Source of the DNA: Rhizaria sp. SCN 62-66
Lineage: Eukaryota; Rhizaria, unplaced
Assembly: GCA_001724265.1 (NCBI GenBank)
Contig: MEDY01000397.1
Coordinates: 1 to 58,071 of the forward strand
Length of the DNA: 58,071 nt
Direction of reading: 5' to 3'
The position numbers and the translations under genes are program-made. This document shows, in pieces, positions 12,273-23,296 of this stretch. The stretch's first letter is position 1; every line of letters begins with the position of its first letter. The notes under the pieces are model-generated. The model searched no databases, was not told the origin of the DNA, and saw only the letters and a list, made by a program, of their open reading frames with translations.

Positions 12273-13010
12273 ACAGCCTCCATGACAAAAACTAGATTTA
12301 TACATTTGAGTAACGTAACACTACTCAATCATACTTCAATATCTACCGTCCAATCTACATATAATAGTATCGTCAATATCCAGTGAAATGTTCTTTGTAA
12401 ATACAATACAGCATCTTAATCATACAAATCAACCCAGATATCACCGCTCATCACCAGGTATCAGCGAAGATTAATAGTCAGCTTACGACAACCACACACA
12501 AGCGTACTAATACATGTACATGTACTCTGAATACGCTTTCGAGGCGCAACAAGCATGAGCGCTGCGCAATTTTACATCGATCTTGTTGGCGAATGTTCGC
12601 AAACAGGTGCAGTTTTGTTATTGCTTAACTGTAAGGTTTATGTTTATTGCTGGTCATCCCATAAGATCAATGCAACGCCGCATTGCGTGGTCCGGGGAAC
12701 CTTGAGTTTTGTTAATTGTGTTTCATGTTGTTCAATTGCGTTGCTATCGATCGAGCACGCAACGTTAAATACTACTTATATACGAATAAAATGTTATCAA
12801 TGCTATCATCATTTCCACAACTTATCAACCCTGCTTGAGTTTGGCTCTGATTAAGTGCTTGAAAGAGTAGGCCTCATCGTCATGTATCATCACGCTCTCG
12901 GCATGTTGACCTCGATGATATGCTTATAGAGCCTTCAAGCAGTCCTCATTGGTCAATACGCGAATTCAAGAGTGGTGAGCTTTTGCTGCGATACTAAGTA
13001 CTGTTCGCAC
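12273..13010. other. Convergent spacer, no gene supported
   Basis: AT-rich 3' flanks of two converging genes. An ORF at 12555-12854 (99 codons, MSAAQFYIDLVGEC...) has low GC and no recognisable domain, so it is not annotated. Repeated ACATGT units occur near 12510. Confidence 0.5.
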
Positions 13011-13653
13011 TTAGAAGCCGAGGTGGGAGAGCCAGTTGCGGAGCTGCGCAGTGTGGTTGCCCGCGATTGAGAGGGAGCCCGCACGCATGTCGATGCGGGT
13101 GCCAGGGCCGACGATCGACTGAATCTGGTCCTTGAGAGCCTGTGCAAAGCGCAAACAAACGGACAAAACACAAAAGGGAAAGTATAGGAACATCAGAGAC
13201 AAGAGACAATTGAGTATAAACGGCATCGTGTGACATTAAAACTAAAATACATCATAGTCGGATGAAGTTAATGTCAAAATGTAGCAGCGAAAGCTTTTCA
13301 AGTGCACATTTTAAGGAGATATATGATGGAAAGTGGAATAATGAACGTACCCACATGTCGCCCTCGACACGACGCACCACAGTGAGCTTCGTGTTGCCAG
13401 CAGACTTGAACTCAGAGTAGACCGGAAGCTGCTTGCTGGCCGTGCGCGTCACACGCCACGTCAGCGGCTCGCGGACAACGCGCACAGGCTTCGCAGCAGC
13501 GGCAGCATCAGCAGCAGGCTTGGCAGTGGCAGCCTTAGCAGCAGGGTTGACAGAGACGGTGTTGAGCTTGGCAGCGACGGAGGAGGCGGCATCGGTAGAG
13601 AAAGCGCGGAGGCTCACAACGCGGGCGCCGAGGAGACTGCGGAGGGCAAGCAT
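13011..13653 (-). CDS. MRPL49: Mitochondrial large-subunit ribosomal protein mL49 (IMG2 family)
   Basis: Component of the mitochondrial ribosome large subunit. Exon 1 is 13653-13351 and exon 2 is 13139-13011 (143 aa); the intron has donor GTACGT and acceptor GCACAG. The N-terminus MLALRSLLGARVVSLRAFS is a basic amphipathic mitochondrial presequence. The Img2 domain follows: LTWRVTRTASKQLPVYSEFK, then NTKLTVVRRVEGDMW, LKDQIQSIVGPGTRIDMRAG and a C-terminal GNHTAQLRNWLSHLGF, matching the family ending (W-L-x3-GF). Stop TAA directly after GF is where the family ends, so UAA acts as a stop here. A frame open further upstream is probably 5' UTR. Confidence 0.9.
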
Positions 13654-14036
13654 TGGAGAGATGGAAAGAAACAACAAGCGCAGACGACGCGGACGCGAGG
13701 CAAAGGTGGTGTTGTGTGCTGAGTGTGGGCTCGGTCCGACGGGAACGGCTGAGGCGAGCGAAACCTGGGCTCGGGGGCGCATGCGAATAAATGCAGAAAG
13801 AGTTGAGGTGAGTGAAAATACGATATTATTACGATATTGTTATAACACGGATGCAAGGGATGTTTTGAAGAACTCAAAGTGGGCGCCGCTTCCCAAACCG
13901 CTCGTCTCGCTCTCTGCGCGACCAACCGACCGACTTTTTGCGAACCGGACTCGGTCCGAATGCGATTCACCACAAAACCAGACCCCATATTTGAAATCGC
14001 TGTTCAAGTGCTTGATCACCGTAAAACGAATCAACA
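13654..14036. promoter_or_regulatory. Bidirectional promoter region, mL49 / unknown gene
   Basis: Only 383 bp separate the start codons of two divergent genes, so their promoters share this stretch. No defined promoter element is recognised. Confidence 0.45.
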
Positions 14037-15689
14037 ATGGTACGTCTAGCATTTCTTTTTAGGTTTTTTGTTGTATTGTTTATTGGTAGTCTTCGGGCGC
14101 CTTATTAACCCGCCGTAGATCTGCTGACTCGCTCTGCCTGCGCCTCTCACTCATTGTCACCCCGATCTGACCTTGAATTCGCACCTCAACAGAGCTGCTC
14201 CAACCCCAAGGCTGGTGACCCGTTCCCCGACGACTGTTCCGATAGCGAGGAAGAGTTCCTCGCCACCACGCCCGCTGCCGTCGCCGCTGCCATTGCCCAC
14301 GAACAATCTAGCTCCTCCCAGTCCACTTCCTCTACTCAGCAGCAGTAGCAGTCTAAGACCAAGCGCAGCAACCGCTACTTCTTCCGTCCCCCCGTCTTCA
14401 CCCTCGCACCCGGCGTGTCCACTAGCGAGCTCTCATGCGATGTCTTGCTCCTGGCGACGTGCGTTGCTTCGACAGCGCTGGTCACACGTTCCCTCGCGGC
14501 GATGTCACAAAAGCTCCAGCTGAAGACGCTCGGCCGCATCATCTATCACCCACGCTCCGACAACAACATCACCAACAACAACACTTACAGTGCGAGTGCG
14601 TCTATCAGTGACAGCAGCAGCAACAGCAAGGTCGGTCTCAGTACAGCAAGTACTGGTTCCAGTCCAAATGCCTCTAGCTCGTCTTCTGAGCAGTGGGTGA
14701 CTGTGAGCGCGGTTGTATCTGCCACCCCCACGGGTACCGACGCCGGGGTCACGAGTACTGGTGTGATCGTCCTCAGTACACATGCTGCGATCCCGACCGA
14801 GTTTGCTGGTCCCCTCGCCGCTACCCTCCTCGGCACACCCAATCTCACCACATCCGCAAATCACCACACTATTAACGTTACATCTGCGTCGGATGCGGTG
14901 GTGGTGACGCCCAAGTGCGTCATCGCGCTGTCTGCGATCCCATACACGACGTTCACTCTTGCTCCTGTCGCCCGCGCCACGGACCCTGCTTTCCTCTCCT
15001 CTCTCGCAGGGACCGTGAGCAGCGGCAACGGCAACGGAGGTCCTGAGGAGGAGACTCAGCTTCAGCAGCAGCAGCAAGTGGCCGTGGGCAAGGCTCTCAA
15101 GCGTGCCCCGCTGCTGCGCTCTCCGGACCCGGCGTGCCCGCCCCTGCTCTACTCCCTGCTTTCGCCCGCTGCTGTCTCTCTCCTCAGCAACAACAACAGC
15201 ACTAACGATGCCAACAACGGTGGCGCGGGAAGTCAGCTTGCGCGGGTACCGATGCTTCCCCCGCCGACGGTCCTTTTCGGCCTTGACGCCGCCCTTGCGG
15301 CCCAAGCCACCGTTCTTTCGCTCCCGTTTTTCCTCTTTGCGTCGGTTGATAACGCGCACCATTACGCGGGTGAGACGCTTCTCGCGTGGTCCCGCGGCGC
15401 TGGCGCGGCGGCGGAGGCGGCGGCGGCGGCGGGAGCCACGGCCGCGACGGCTGCCGTTGTTTCAGCTGCGCTCTTGACCGCTGACGACGCTTTCCTTCCC
15501 CCTGGAGCGATCGCCTCCTCCGGGGGCGCGCAAAAGGTGAGTGAGGTGACTCGTGTGCGTGCGTACCGTGCGTGGCGCGCGGAGGCTGAGGCCGCGGCAC
15601 CCAAGGTGTCGCTGAAAAACCGCGATGTGGGGCAGCACAAGTATGCGCGGTTTGCCAACAAGGCTATCCCTCACGGCATCTTCGCGTAA
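14037..15689 (+). CDS. Unknown protein, Cys/acidic N-terminus, ATG-only first exon
   Basis: Family not recognised. Exon 1 is the ATG alone (14037-14039), immediately followed by donor GTACGT; exon 2 most likely starts at 14193 after CTCAACAG and runs to TAA 15687, giving 499 aa. The N-terminal part reads SCSNPKAGDPFPDDCSDSEE. TAG at 14346 interrupts CAG CAG CAG TAG CAG and is read as Gln; without this the gene would stop after about 50 residues although the frame stays open for another 1341 bases. Hydrophobic but not clearly transmembrane stretches (LLLATCVASTALVTRSLAAM; VIVLSTHAAIPTEF) lie between Asn/Ser-rich inserts. The C-terminus (KNRDVGQHKYARFANKAIPH) is basic. The exon 2 acceptor is the least certain part of the model. 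Confidence 0.6.
14346..14348 (+). other. In-frame TAG inside poly-Gln tract
   Basis: Reads CAG CAG CAG TAG CAG TCT AAG in frame; a 447-codon open frame follows. Confidence 0.88.
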
Positions 15690-16282
15690 AAGTGCTAAGA
15701 TATCGCTGGTATATCGTAGTAGCGCTGATATTGTCTTTGTTCTGTCTTTTTCTGAATTAAATAGTTCTTTATTGATGTAAATACATTCTTTTTAGCTTTG
15801 TCATCGACAACTATCAGTCGAAATTGATAGCAAGAAGCTCGGCATCATCAGACTTGAAAATAATATCTCCCACAAAGTATGACTTCATTTCCGGACTTTA
15901 AAGAGTAAAAGCAAGTTATCTTGATAAAGAAATGCGTATCCGCCTCTTTTATGGTTGTTACTTTGTCATGTGCGTTGCTCAAAGGTGCATATTCTATGAC
16001 AGAATGAACTCACCACAAATAGTTTCCGTAAAGGGGAGTGAGCGACGTGAAGTAGGTTTTGAACCTGACGACAACCGATGAATACGCCGTTAAATCGACG
16101 TTATGTGCGATAATTCTCTATGAACTGTGATCAATCAATTAATATTGTCATTTAATTTGTTTCACATCTTTCTTTAGCGGAACTAACCTTGTCTATTTCG
16201 GCAAATTCTGCAAGCCTCGTCTCACCTCAAACTATCTCCGTTTTAACTTCCGCTTACTACGTTTTAGCGTCGTCTCCCCGCG
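15690..16282. other. Spacer, nothing recognised
   Basis: AT-rich, between two plus-strand genes. No ORF, repeat or RNA gene can be supported. The last 60 bases are C/T-rich, consistent with the leader of the next gene. Confidence 0.5.
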
Positions 16283-17782
16283 ATGGACAGCCTTCTCCGC
16301 AGGGCGCTGGACCTGGGCAGCACGGGTTGCCAACACGTCTGCACAGGCGCTGCCTACTGCTGTGAGTTCGTTGCCGAAATCTTCAAGTTCGTCCGCAACT
16401 ACCTCTTCGCCACTCCCGCCAACGACCCCGTTTCCGCCGCTATTGCAGCCGGCCACGGCCATGGCCACGTTGCTGCCGCCGACAACAAGAACGGCGCTCT
16501 TGTGCTGAGCAGTGACGCGCTGTTTGTCAACAATGCAGCTGGCTTATCCGCTGACCACGCGCAACTGAGCGCGCAGGGGCTAGGGGGAGCTCTCATGGAC
16601 CACCATGCGCAAGAGCTCCAGAGCCAGGGTCAGCAACATGAGCAGCAGCAGCGCTCGGTTGTTCCAAGCGAGGGCGACGTTGAGAGCAACAGCAGCAGCA
16701 GTGGCAGCCTTGATGCTGATAGCGCGTCCGACGACGCTGGCTCTGGCTCTCAGGCTGGCTCTGACGCTGACCCTGACGCTGACGCTGACGCTGATGCTGA
16801 GTCGATCAGTGTCGTTGTCATTGCTGCTAGCGCTGCTGCTGCCACTGCTGAGGCTGGCGCTGAGGACAACGCTGCTGTCGACGTCTCTGCTTCTACTTCT
16901 GCTGTTGTCGCTGACGCTCGTTCCGCTGCTGTTGCTGACGCTGCGGAAGATGTGAATGCTCGTGTCACCAGCTTCTCTAGCCCTTCTTGCAGTGAATTTG
17001 CGCTCACTCTGGTTAACAGCGATGACGCCTGCAGCAACAACAACAACAACAGCAACAACAAGGCTAACGACGCGGTCAACGACAGTGTTGGTAGCAACAG
17101 CTCTAACATCTTTGTCATCATGTCTCCTCCTGACGCTGGCAGCGCTAACAAGTGCAGCGACAGCAACAGCAACGGCATCGGCAGCGGCAACGGCGCCGGT
17201 GCCGGTGCGAACAGCGACGCGGGCAGTGACAGTGGCAGCGACAACGGCAGCGACGGCAGTGTGACTGGCACGGTTGAGTCTGACGCTGGCTCTAGCTCGA
17301 GCTTTGCCTCGATCTCTGCTGTCTCTGACATCAATAACAACAACAACAGCAACAACAACAACGGCAGCAACAACGGCAGCAACACTCTTGTTGGCTCCGG
17401 TTCTGGCTCTGTCTCTGGCTCTGTTGCGTCTCGCCCGCGCTCACAGTCTCTCTCGCACTCACTGTCACGCTCGCACGCGCACTCGCAGCTTTCGCAGTCT
17501 CAGTCTCAGTCTCACTCACAATCTCGCTCGCACTCGCAGTCGACTGTGAGTGACCGTGAGCAACGCATCGATGAGCTGCTGCTAAGCCAGCGCAACGGCG
17601 TCGTTGTCGTGAGCCCGACTGACAGCCTTATCAGCAGCTTCATCGATGACAGCAACAGCAACAACAACAGCAACAACAGCAGCAACAGTAACAGCAACGA
17701 CGCCGGTGCTGCTGTCCCCGTGGTTCTTGCGAGTGCTGTTGGCAGTGATGAGGTGGCTCATGAGTTCGAGCTCGTCGACTAA
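16283..17782 (+). CDS. Ser/Asp/Ala-rich low-complexity protein
   Basis: Single exon, 499 aa, ATG 16283 to TAA 17780. Family not recognised. The first 40 residues are ordered-looking (MDSLLRRALDLGSTGCQHVC, then AEIFKFVRNYLF), Cys-containing and amphipathic. The remainder is Asp-Ala and Asp-Ser repeats (DADADADADAES), Asn runs and a Ser/His/Gln/Arg segment near residues 385-410. Very acidic and probably disordered. Possible localisation of the N-terminal helix to a membrane is inference. A hairpin follows about 45 nt after the stop. Confidence 0.6.
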   Translation: MDSLLRRALDLGSTGCQHVCTGAAYCCEFVAEIFKFVRNYLFATPANDPVSAAIAAGHGHGHVAAADNKNGALVLSSDALFVNNAAGLSADHAQLSAQGLGGALMDHHAQELQSQGQQHEQQQRSVVPSEGDVESNSSSSGSLDADSASDDAGSGSQAGSDADPDADADADAESISVVVIAASAAAATAEAGAEDNAAVDVSASTSAVVADARSAAVADAAEDVNARVTSFSSPSCSEFALTLVNSDDACSNNNNNSNNKANDAVNDSVGSNSSNIFVIMSPPDAGSANKCSDSNSNGIGSGNGAGAGANSDAGSDSGSDNGSDGSVTGTVESDAGSSSSFASISAVSDINNNNNSNNNNGSNNGSNTLVGSGSGSVSGSVASRPRSQSLSHSLSRSHAHSQLSQSQSQSHSQSRSHSQSTVSDREQRIDELLLSQRNGVVVVSPTDSLISSFIDDSNSNNNSNNSSNSNSNDAGAAVPVVLASAVGSDEVAHEFELVD

Positions 17783-19311
17783 GGACCTCAACTAAGTACC
17801 CCCTTAGAGAGAGTACGCGTGGGAGGTCATCAAGTACCGATGGGTACTGATGACGATCATGTGTGACTCGACAAACGATATTTGTACTTAGATCTTAAAA
17901 AATCTCAGTATTGTCCAGATATTACATAAGAAGTGTGGAAATGATAAGACCATGCCTTGCCTGTGTCAAAACACACCAAAATAGCAAGAACAAAATCGAC
18001 TGACACAAAAGCAAGACAAAGGCAGTGGCATGAGATGATAATCACACTAGTGGTGGATTGTATTGTCAGCTCTCAGAAGCTATTCTCTTTCCGGTTTAAC
18101 TTCTGAGCGCTGATTTATCTTATTTACGTAGCATTTTAACTCTGATAGCCCCGAATAAAGTAACGATAAAGTAACACCAAGGCAAAACTTCTGAGTCCAA
18201 AGCGTCAGCTAATTGCATGTTGGTTGTTTCCGATTCACTCCTTTTCCGCGTTGCAGGTGGCGTGGTGTTCACCACAAAAAAGACTTTGACGTGTCTAATT
18301 TAATTTATTGGTGCCTACTACATCATTGCAAAAGTGAACATGCTTCCGCCAACGCTGTCATTAGTATGATGCCAGCAGTAACTCAGTTGTCAAATATGTA
18401 AATCCCAAGGTTGCGCGACAACAAACACAGTGAAAAGTGATATCTTACATCACAATATATTCAAGTGTTTTGTATGCGTTAATTGTGCAAGTAAACCCAT
18501 AGCCTTTGAATCCACGACGCCAAATGCGTATTTAGACGCGCTTCAGTCTTTGACCGGTGTTTGTGGTGAAGGGCCGAACACGGTGAGGGGCCGAAAAATG
18601 CGGCGGCAACCAAAATGGTTGTGAGATTGAAGTGCAGGCGGAGTTGCGGGTCACTTCCCCGCCGCCAGCGTAGGTTGATTTGGAAATTCAATTGACATCA
18701 TAGCGCATTTCTGCTCGTACTATTGTTGTGGCATTGTGCCTTATTTGGTCGTGGCGTGCCTCGCCCGCGGGATTCCGTTTTCAATTTCGGGGCGTGTGAT
18801 TTGGCAGGCGGCTTCGGGCTTCACTTCGCGTCCTTATTCGCTCCTCACGGCCCCGTAGATGCGACACAACTTTGGTCTTGAGCGTTCCCCCACCTTGCGC
18901 TCTATCAGTTCATTTGTGTTTTGTTTCGCATCGCTTTGCGTCACACCCCGCACGGCGCGTGTTCGCACTTCGCGACAAACCTGTGGCGAAGCGTGCAAAC
19001 TTGAGACCAACGTCGAAAGCACTAACACAGCACCGACAGACGGCCAGGCTGCACCTGCTCTTCCCACGCGTTGTTGCACGTGGGTCTCTTTCTTCGTCAC
19101 TCTTCACAGTCTCGTCACAGACCCGCTAACGCTCGTCTTCAGTCCTCACCCTAAACCTAACGCCCACGCCACCACAAACTCACTCTCTCCTCGTTTCCTC
19201 CCTGTGTTTGCACTCTCCTCGCTCTACTTCCCCCATCGCCCTCCCGCATCTTGCTCTCGCCTCTCCCTGTGCGTGTCTTTTGCGTCTGTCTCTTAGTTTC
19301 CCGCGCCCACC
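17783..19311. other. Long spacer; GC-rich patches, no gene supported
   Basis: Holds a 3' hairpin at 17826-17854 (separate entry), AT-rich sequence to about 18540, then GC-richer patches at 18550-18680 and 18740-18870 that could be a non-coding RNA or part of a promoter; a hairpin CAACCA-AAA-TGGTTG lies at 18607-18621. No tRNA or rRNA is recognised. From about 19100 to 19311 the strand is C/T-rich, the likely leader of the next gene. Confidence 0.45.
17826..17854 (+). other. 3' UTR hairpin
   Basis: GTCATCA pairs with TGATGAC and GTACC with GGTAC, with one bulged A and a short loop: a 12-bp stem, 43 nt after the stop codon of the preceding gene. Role unknown. Confidence 0.45.
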
Positions 19312-20163
19312 ATGCCGCCCAAGAAGCAATCAAGCGTCAACAAGATCTGGCTCGCCGTCGGCGCTGCCGCCGGCGCTGTCGGTCTCTCCTACCTCGCGTA
19401 CAAGTTCTTCTTCAAGCGCACCCGCACCCTGGAGCTTTAGGAACTGATCAAGATCATGACCGAGCTCCACCAGGCTTTCCAGGAGGTTCTCGAGGGCATG
19501 AAGGATCTCCACGCCGAGCTCAACGAGAAGGCCCAGAACCTTCCCGAGGACAAGGTCGCTGAGCTCCAGCGCTCCTTCACCGAGACGTTCCACGAGCGCG
19601 TCAACCGGCGCGAGGTCGAGATCTGCAAGAAGCACGGTGTGTCGTCTGAGGAGCTCTCCGCGTCGCTGCTCGTGCACCAGGAGGACCCTTCGCTGGCATA
19701 CCTGGTCCAGTCGCTCGGCCGCTTCTACGGCGACGACGACGAGGACGGCGACAAGGGCGACGGCTCCGAGGACGTCGACGAGAGCGAGTTCCCCGCCATG
19801 CCCGAGGTTGTCAAGGCCATGGGCACTGTGCTTGAGCTCTCCATCGTCGTCATGGAGGAGGTGTTCAAGCAGGTCGCTGCTAAGCTCGACCCCGACGCGG
19901 TTGCCGCGGGCAAGACCCCCAAGCTCACCCCGCAGTTCGTGTCGGTGCTGAACCGCAACTACACCGAGCAGTTCATGCGTGTGCGCGCTGAGGTGTTCCA
20001 GCGCATGGGCATCACTGAGCGCGTGCTCACTGCGGCCTCGGTCAAGTACCAGAACGCGCCCGAGTTTGTCGCGATGCTCAAGAACCACGCGGCCGAGAAG
20101 GCGCGTCGCTTTAAGGCGCTGGGTCTCGCGCAGATTCAGGGCGAGTCGAACGATGACGAGTAA
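19312..20163 (+). CDS. Membrane-anchored alpha-helical protein with recoded TAG
   Basis: Family not recognised; 283 aa. ATG at 19312 has a strong context (CCCACCATGC). One transmembrane segment near the N-terminus (KIWLAVGAAAGAVGLSYLAY, about residues 11-30) is followed by FFFKRTRTLEL and then TAG at 19438, read as Gln, leading without a break into QELIKIMTELHQAFQEVLEG. The rest is long, charged and helical (coiled-coil-like DLHAELNEKAQNLPEDK), with one acidic loop (DDDEDGDKGDGSEDVDESE), and ends in TAA. Codon use is uniform across the TAG. A single N-terminal anchor flanked by basic residues suggests an organelle outer membrane or ER, but that is inference. Confidence 0.78.
19438..19440 (+). 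other. In-frame TAG read as Gln
   Basis: Lies between LEL and ELIKIMTEL in a strongly coding context. Removing it as part of an intron (GTAC donor at 19398) would leave the reading frame closed by a stop. Confidence 0.85.
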
Positions 20164-20663
20164 ATCAAACCCTAAAAGGATTACTCACTCATCAGCGCTC
20201 CGCGTGCAGGCGCAAGCGCGCTTAGAGAAAATGAACAGAAAAGAAATGATATAATAAGCTAAGAAAGAAAAAAATATTAAATAGGGAGGCGGAAGAGTCA
20301 AAAGGCAAATAGTTTGTTGCTGTTGCTTTCTTTACTTTTGCGCTTTGCTGTTGTTAGTTAGTTGGTGGGACGCTAGCAAGCAAGCTTTTTTAGCTACTCT
20401 GTTGTTCATACGTTACACACACTCAATAATGCAGAGATGTTTCAGAGCTTTTGCTGGCGCTAAGTTGAAGTGATAGATAAGAAGAGAAGCAAGTAATCAT
20501 CAAACACAACACGAAAGCGCTCATGCTTTTGTGCTGTCTTGGTTGCACATATCTTTGAATGTTGTTTGTTGTTTGTGATTTGTGTTATTTGGTTGGTTGT
20601 TTGTTCTCTGTTGTTGTGATTGCGTTGCACTGCGCTGCTGCCTGCCTGTCCCCGTGTCTATTT

Positions 20664-20861
20664 ATGGGTAGTGTGCGTGCTCACAGTCACCTATCTCCAA
20701 CACAAACAACGACAACAACAATAATAACAACAATGTACGCGTACAACATCACAGTGCCTGCAACAGTCAAGGTCACTCGCGAAGAGGGAGTGTTCTTGCG
20801 CTTGTGTTGCGTGTTTAGCTCTTGTCTATCTGGGTGGTATTTGGGTAACTCGTAGTAGTAA
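20664..20861 (+). CDS. Doubtful small ORF
   Basis: ATG 20664; 65 aa if the two TAG codons before TAA 20859 are read as Gln. It contains a Thr run and the segment ITVPATVKVTREEG. The start could also be ATG 20733, which follows an AAC-rich leader. Nothing is recognised; it may be noise. Confidence 0.2.
20679..20690. repeat. Dispersed word GCTCACAGTCAC, intergenic copy
   Basis: Same 12-mer family as found in many exons on either strand (see findings). This copy lies outside the confident genes. Confidence 0.6.
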
Positions 20862-21434
20862 TAACAATGGGATCCTCAACATCAAAAGTCTGTTTTAAGA
20901 ATATCAGACTTGTGTTTGTGTGTAGGCAAATCTTAAAAGTTGTTCTGGTGCGAAGTCCACTATTGTCCACGGTATTTTATTCTAGAAAGAAGGCTTCGAG
21001 TGGCGATTTATATTTCATACACACTTGATCCGTTACATTGGTAAACTATAAATAGCGCGTTTAACTCTCTAGCTATTGATACATCGTGTGTACTCGATGC
21101 TTTGCTTTTCGTCCTTGATTGGCAAGTTGGCGGCTAGACTTCGCTAGAGAATGCAGTTCTTGTTTTCTTCGCTTCAATGGGCGAATCTTCGAAGCTATAT
21201 AACTCGTCCTGTGATTATCAGCCGTGTTTCGCAATCATTCGTGTAAATTGCCACACTTTGCCAATTAATACACTATTTCGATATGTGCCCCCATGGCCGA
21301 GAAGGTCTTCAACGGACCCCCTTTTAAAGCCTCCTTCTGCCTCTTTGCCCTCACACTCTTGACTTGCTCTTTCTCACCCTTGGTGTGCTGCGATTCTACT
21401 CTGTTCACAGGTGTGGGTTTGCCCAAACGCAAGA

Positions 21435-22943
21435 ATGCGCTTCAGTTTTCTTGTGATGATGGCTGCCATGGTGCTCGCTGCCAGCACCCTCCTCGCCGTC
21501 CAGGCCCATGATGGTACGTCACTTCACCTCAAGCCACAACATAGCTCGCCTGAGGACGCCCCTAGGAGTATTCAGTCTTTATTGTCTGAACACGAGGACC
21601 GATCGTAGCATTCTCTGGAAGTTACCGACCCATTTTTACTTGTGTAATCCAATTACATCCCCTCTATATCTCCCACAAATCTTCGCAAACCACCAACTCA
21701 CTCTTCTCTCCCACTCGAACACACGCTCGCTCTTGCTACCTGCACAACGTGTACAGACCTGAACGACCAGATTGGCACGCTCAAGGGCAAGTTCTTCGCG
21801 TCTTATGCTAAGTCCCTGCAGCGCCTGGAGCACGAGACGACCTCCCACGTCACCCGCGCCCGCGCCGACGCTGCTGCCAAGAACGGCATTCACGAGGTTC
21901 TCCTGATCCAGATGCAGGAGGCTGCGCTCCACAGCTCGGGCGCCGCGCAGCAGGAGGACTCGTCCATCGCCCCCGCGCAGCCCGTGGCGCTCCACAAGCC
22001 CGCCATTGTGCCGTCTATCCCCGCCAACGGCGCCGTGATCATGACTAACAGCGGCGGCATCCCCATGCGTTCCGCCCCCGGTACCCCTGGCGGCTTGACC
22101 TCCTCCCTCACGGCTCCCGACTACGTTTCCGCCGCCGCCAGCTCCGCTGCCGCATCCGCCGAGAAGACCGCTCAGCTCCCCAACTTCGCCGAGCCATCGA
22201 TGGATCCCCGTTATATCCAAGCCCGCGCCGCTTTCGCCGCCTCGGACTCGGCAGCCGCCGCGTCCGCCGCCGCCGCGCACAACGCGTACTACTCCCGCGA
22301 CGCCGACGCCTCGTACACGCCGCACCCGCGCCAATACGCGCGCGCCGCCCGCCGTGCCACCGCCGCGTTCAACGCGCTCACTGGCGCTCCGCCCTCAGCC
22401 GCGCACGCCACTGCCCGGTCCCAACTCTTCACGGCGGGCCCCGGCGCCGTTGAGGCCTCGCTCGACGCCACGGGCCTCGCCGTCGCCCGCTCCGCGCACT
22501 GGGGCCGCCGCGACCACGTCACTGCGCGCCACACGCTTGGTCTGTCGTCCCGCGGCGGCGTCATCGCTGCGACGGCGGGCGATCAGGAGGATTTCGCTCG
22601 CACTGTGCTGACCCCGACCCAGCGCGTCACCGCCGCCGTCTCCGCCATGTCGATGCCTGGCGCCGGCGTCCGCCAGGACATGGGCGTCGCGCGCAACCCC
22701 GTGACCGTGGGCCAGATCGAGGCCGCTACTCGCGGCTTACCTTTGAACACCAACTCGGCCGGCGTCCCCTACCCGACCCGTGTTGTCGCCGCCGCCGCGC
22801 AGCAAGTGCGTGCGAAGCGCGCGATGGCGGCGCGCGCGGCGGCCCAGGGGCTGGATATTGTTGGTGGGGAGACGGTGCTGAGCCAGAGCACGGGATCGCA
22901 GACTGCACTTGACCGCCAGATCCACGCCATCATGCACAACTAA
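21435..22943 (+). CDS. Secreted Ala-rich protein with signal peptide
   Basis: Exon 1 21435-21513, exon 2 21757-22943, phase-1 intron with donor GTACGT and acceptor GTACAG; 421 aa. The first exon encodes a typical signal peptide (MRFSFLVMMAAMVLAASTLL, then AVQA, with likely cleavage before HD). The mature part starts DLNDQIGTLKGKFFASYAKS and looks helical, then becomes Ala-rich with Tyr/Arg segments (YYSRDADASYTPHPRQYARA). No Cys-rich or catalytic motif is visible and no family is recognised. No C-terminal anchor is seen, so secretion or lumenal location is inferred from the signal peptide. Stop TAA. Confidence 0.72.
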
Positions 22944-23296
22944 AGGGGTTACTTACTGTTTTTGGAGTGAGTTTGCCAGAGGACGGGACGAAGTGAAACG
23001 TGAAGTGTTTTGATCTAAACACTATGACAATGTAGATAAATGAACATATAATACATCTTTATGTTTATGTTTCAAGGATACGTTTATCGCCGCTATATAC
23101 TGAATCTTGGAATGAGCTTGATATGAAACGAACACGAAGTTAATTAGTACGAACTTGTATTAAGCATGAGAGAGAACTAAAGTAATCAGGGTGCGTATTC
23201 AATGAATGCATTATCTATACGGATACAGTATTGCCTTGATAAAATGGTCATCTGTCGTGGTGCAAACATTGCACACAGGTGTTCCTGCTGCTGCTG
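22944..23296. other. Convergent spacer, nothing recognised
   Basis: AT-rich 3' flanks of two converging genes. The minus-strand frame remains open for 37 codons past the TAA at 23297 (see findings). Confidence 0.5.

Larger units (their letters stand above)
20164..21434. other. Spacer with one dispersed-word copy and a doubtful small ORF
   Basis: AT-rich 3' flank, then a mixed region. One copy of the word GCTCACAGTCAC lies at 20679-20690. A plus ORF at 21293-21511 (MAEKVFNGPPFKASF...) overlaps the next gene's signal peptide in another frame and may be an upstream ORF. No RNA gene seen. Confidence 0.4.

Noticed and set aside
12555-12854. 99-codon ORF in a convergent spacer
   Set aside because: Low GC unlike local genes, no motif, starts with no supportive context.
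19398-19440. TAG at 19438 as the end of a short intron (GTACAAG ... CTTTAG)
   Set aside because: Removing 43 bp shifts the frame and gives a stop two codons later; reading TAG as Gln keeps the long frame open.
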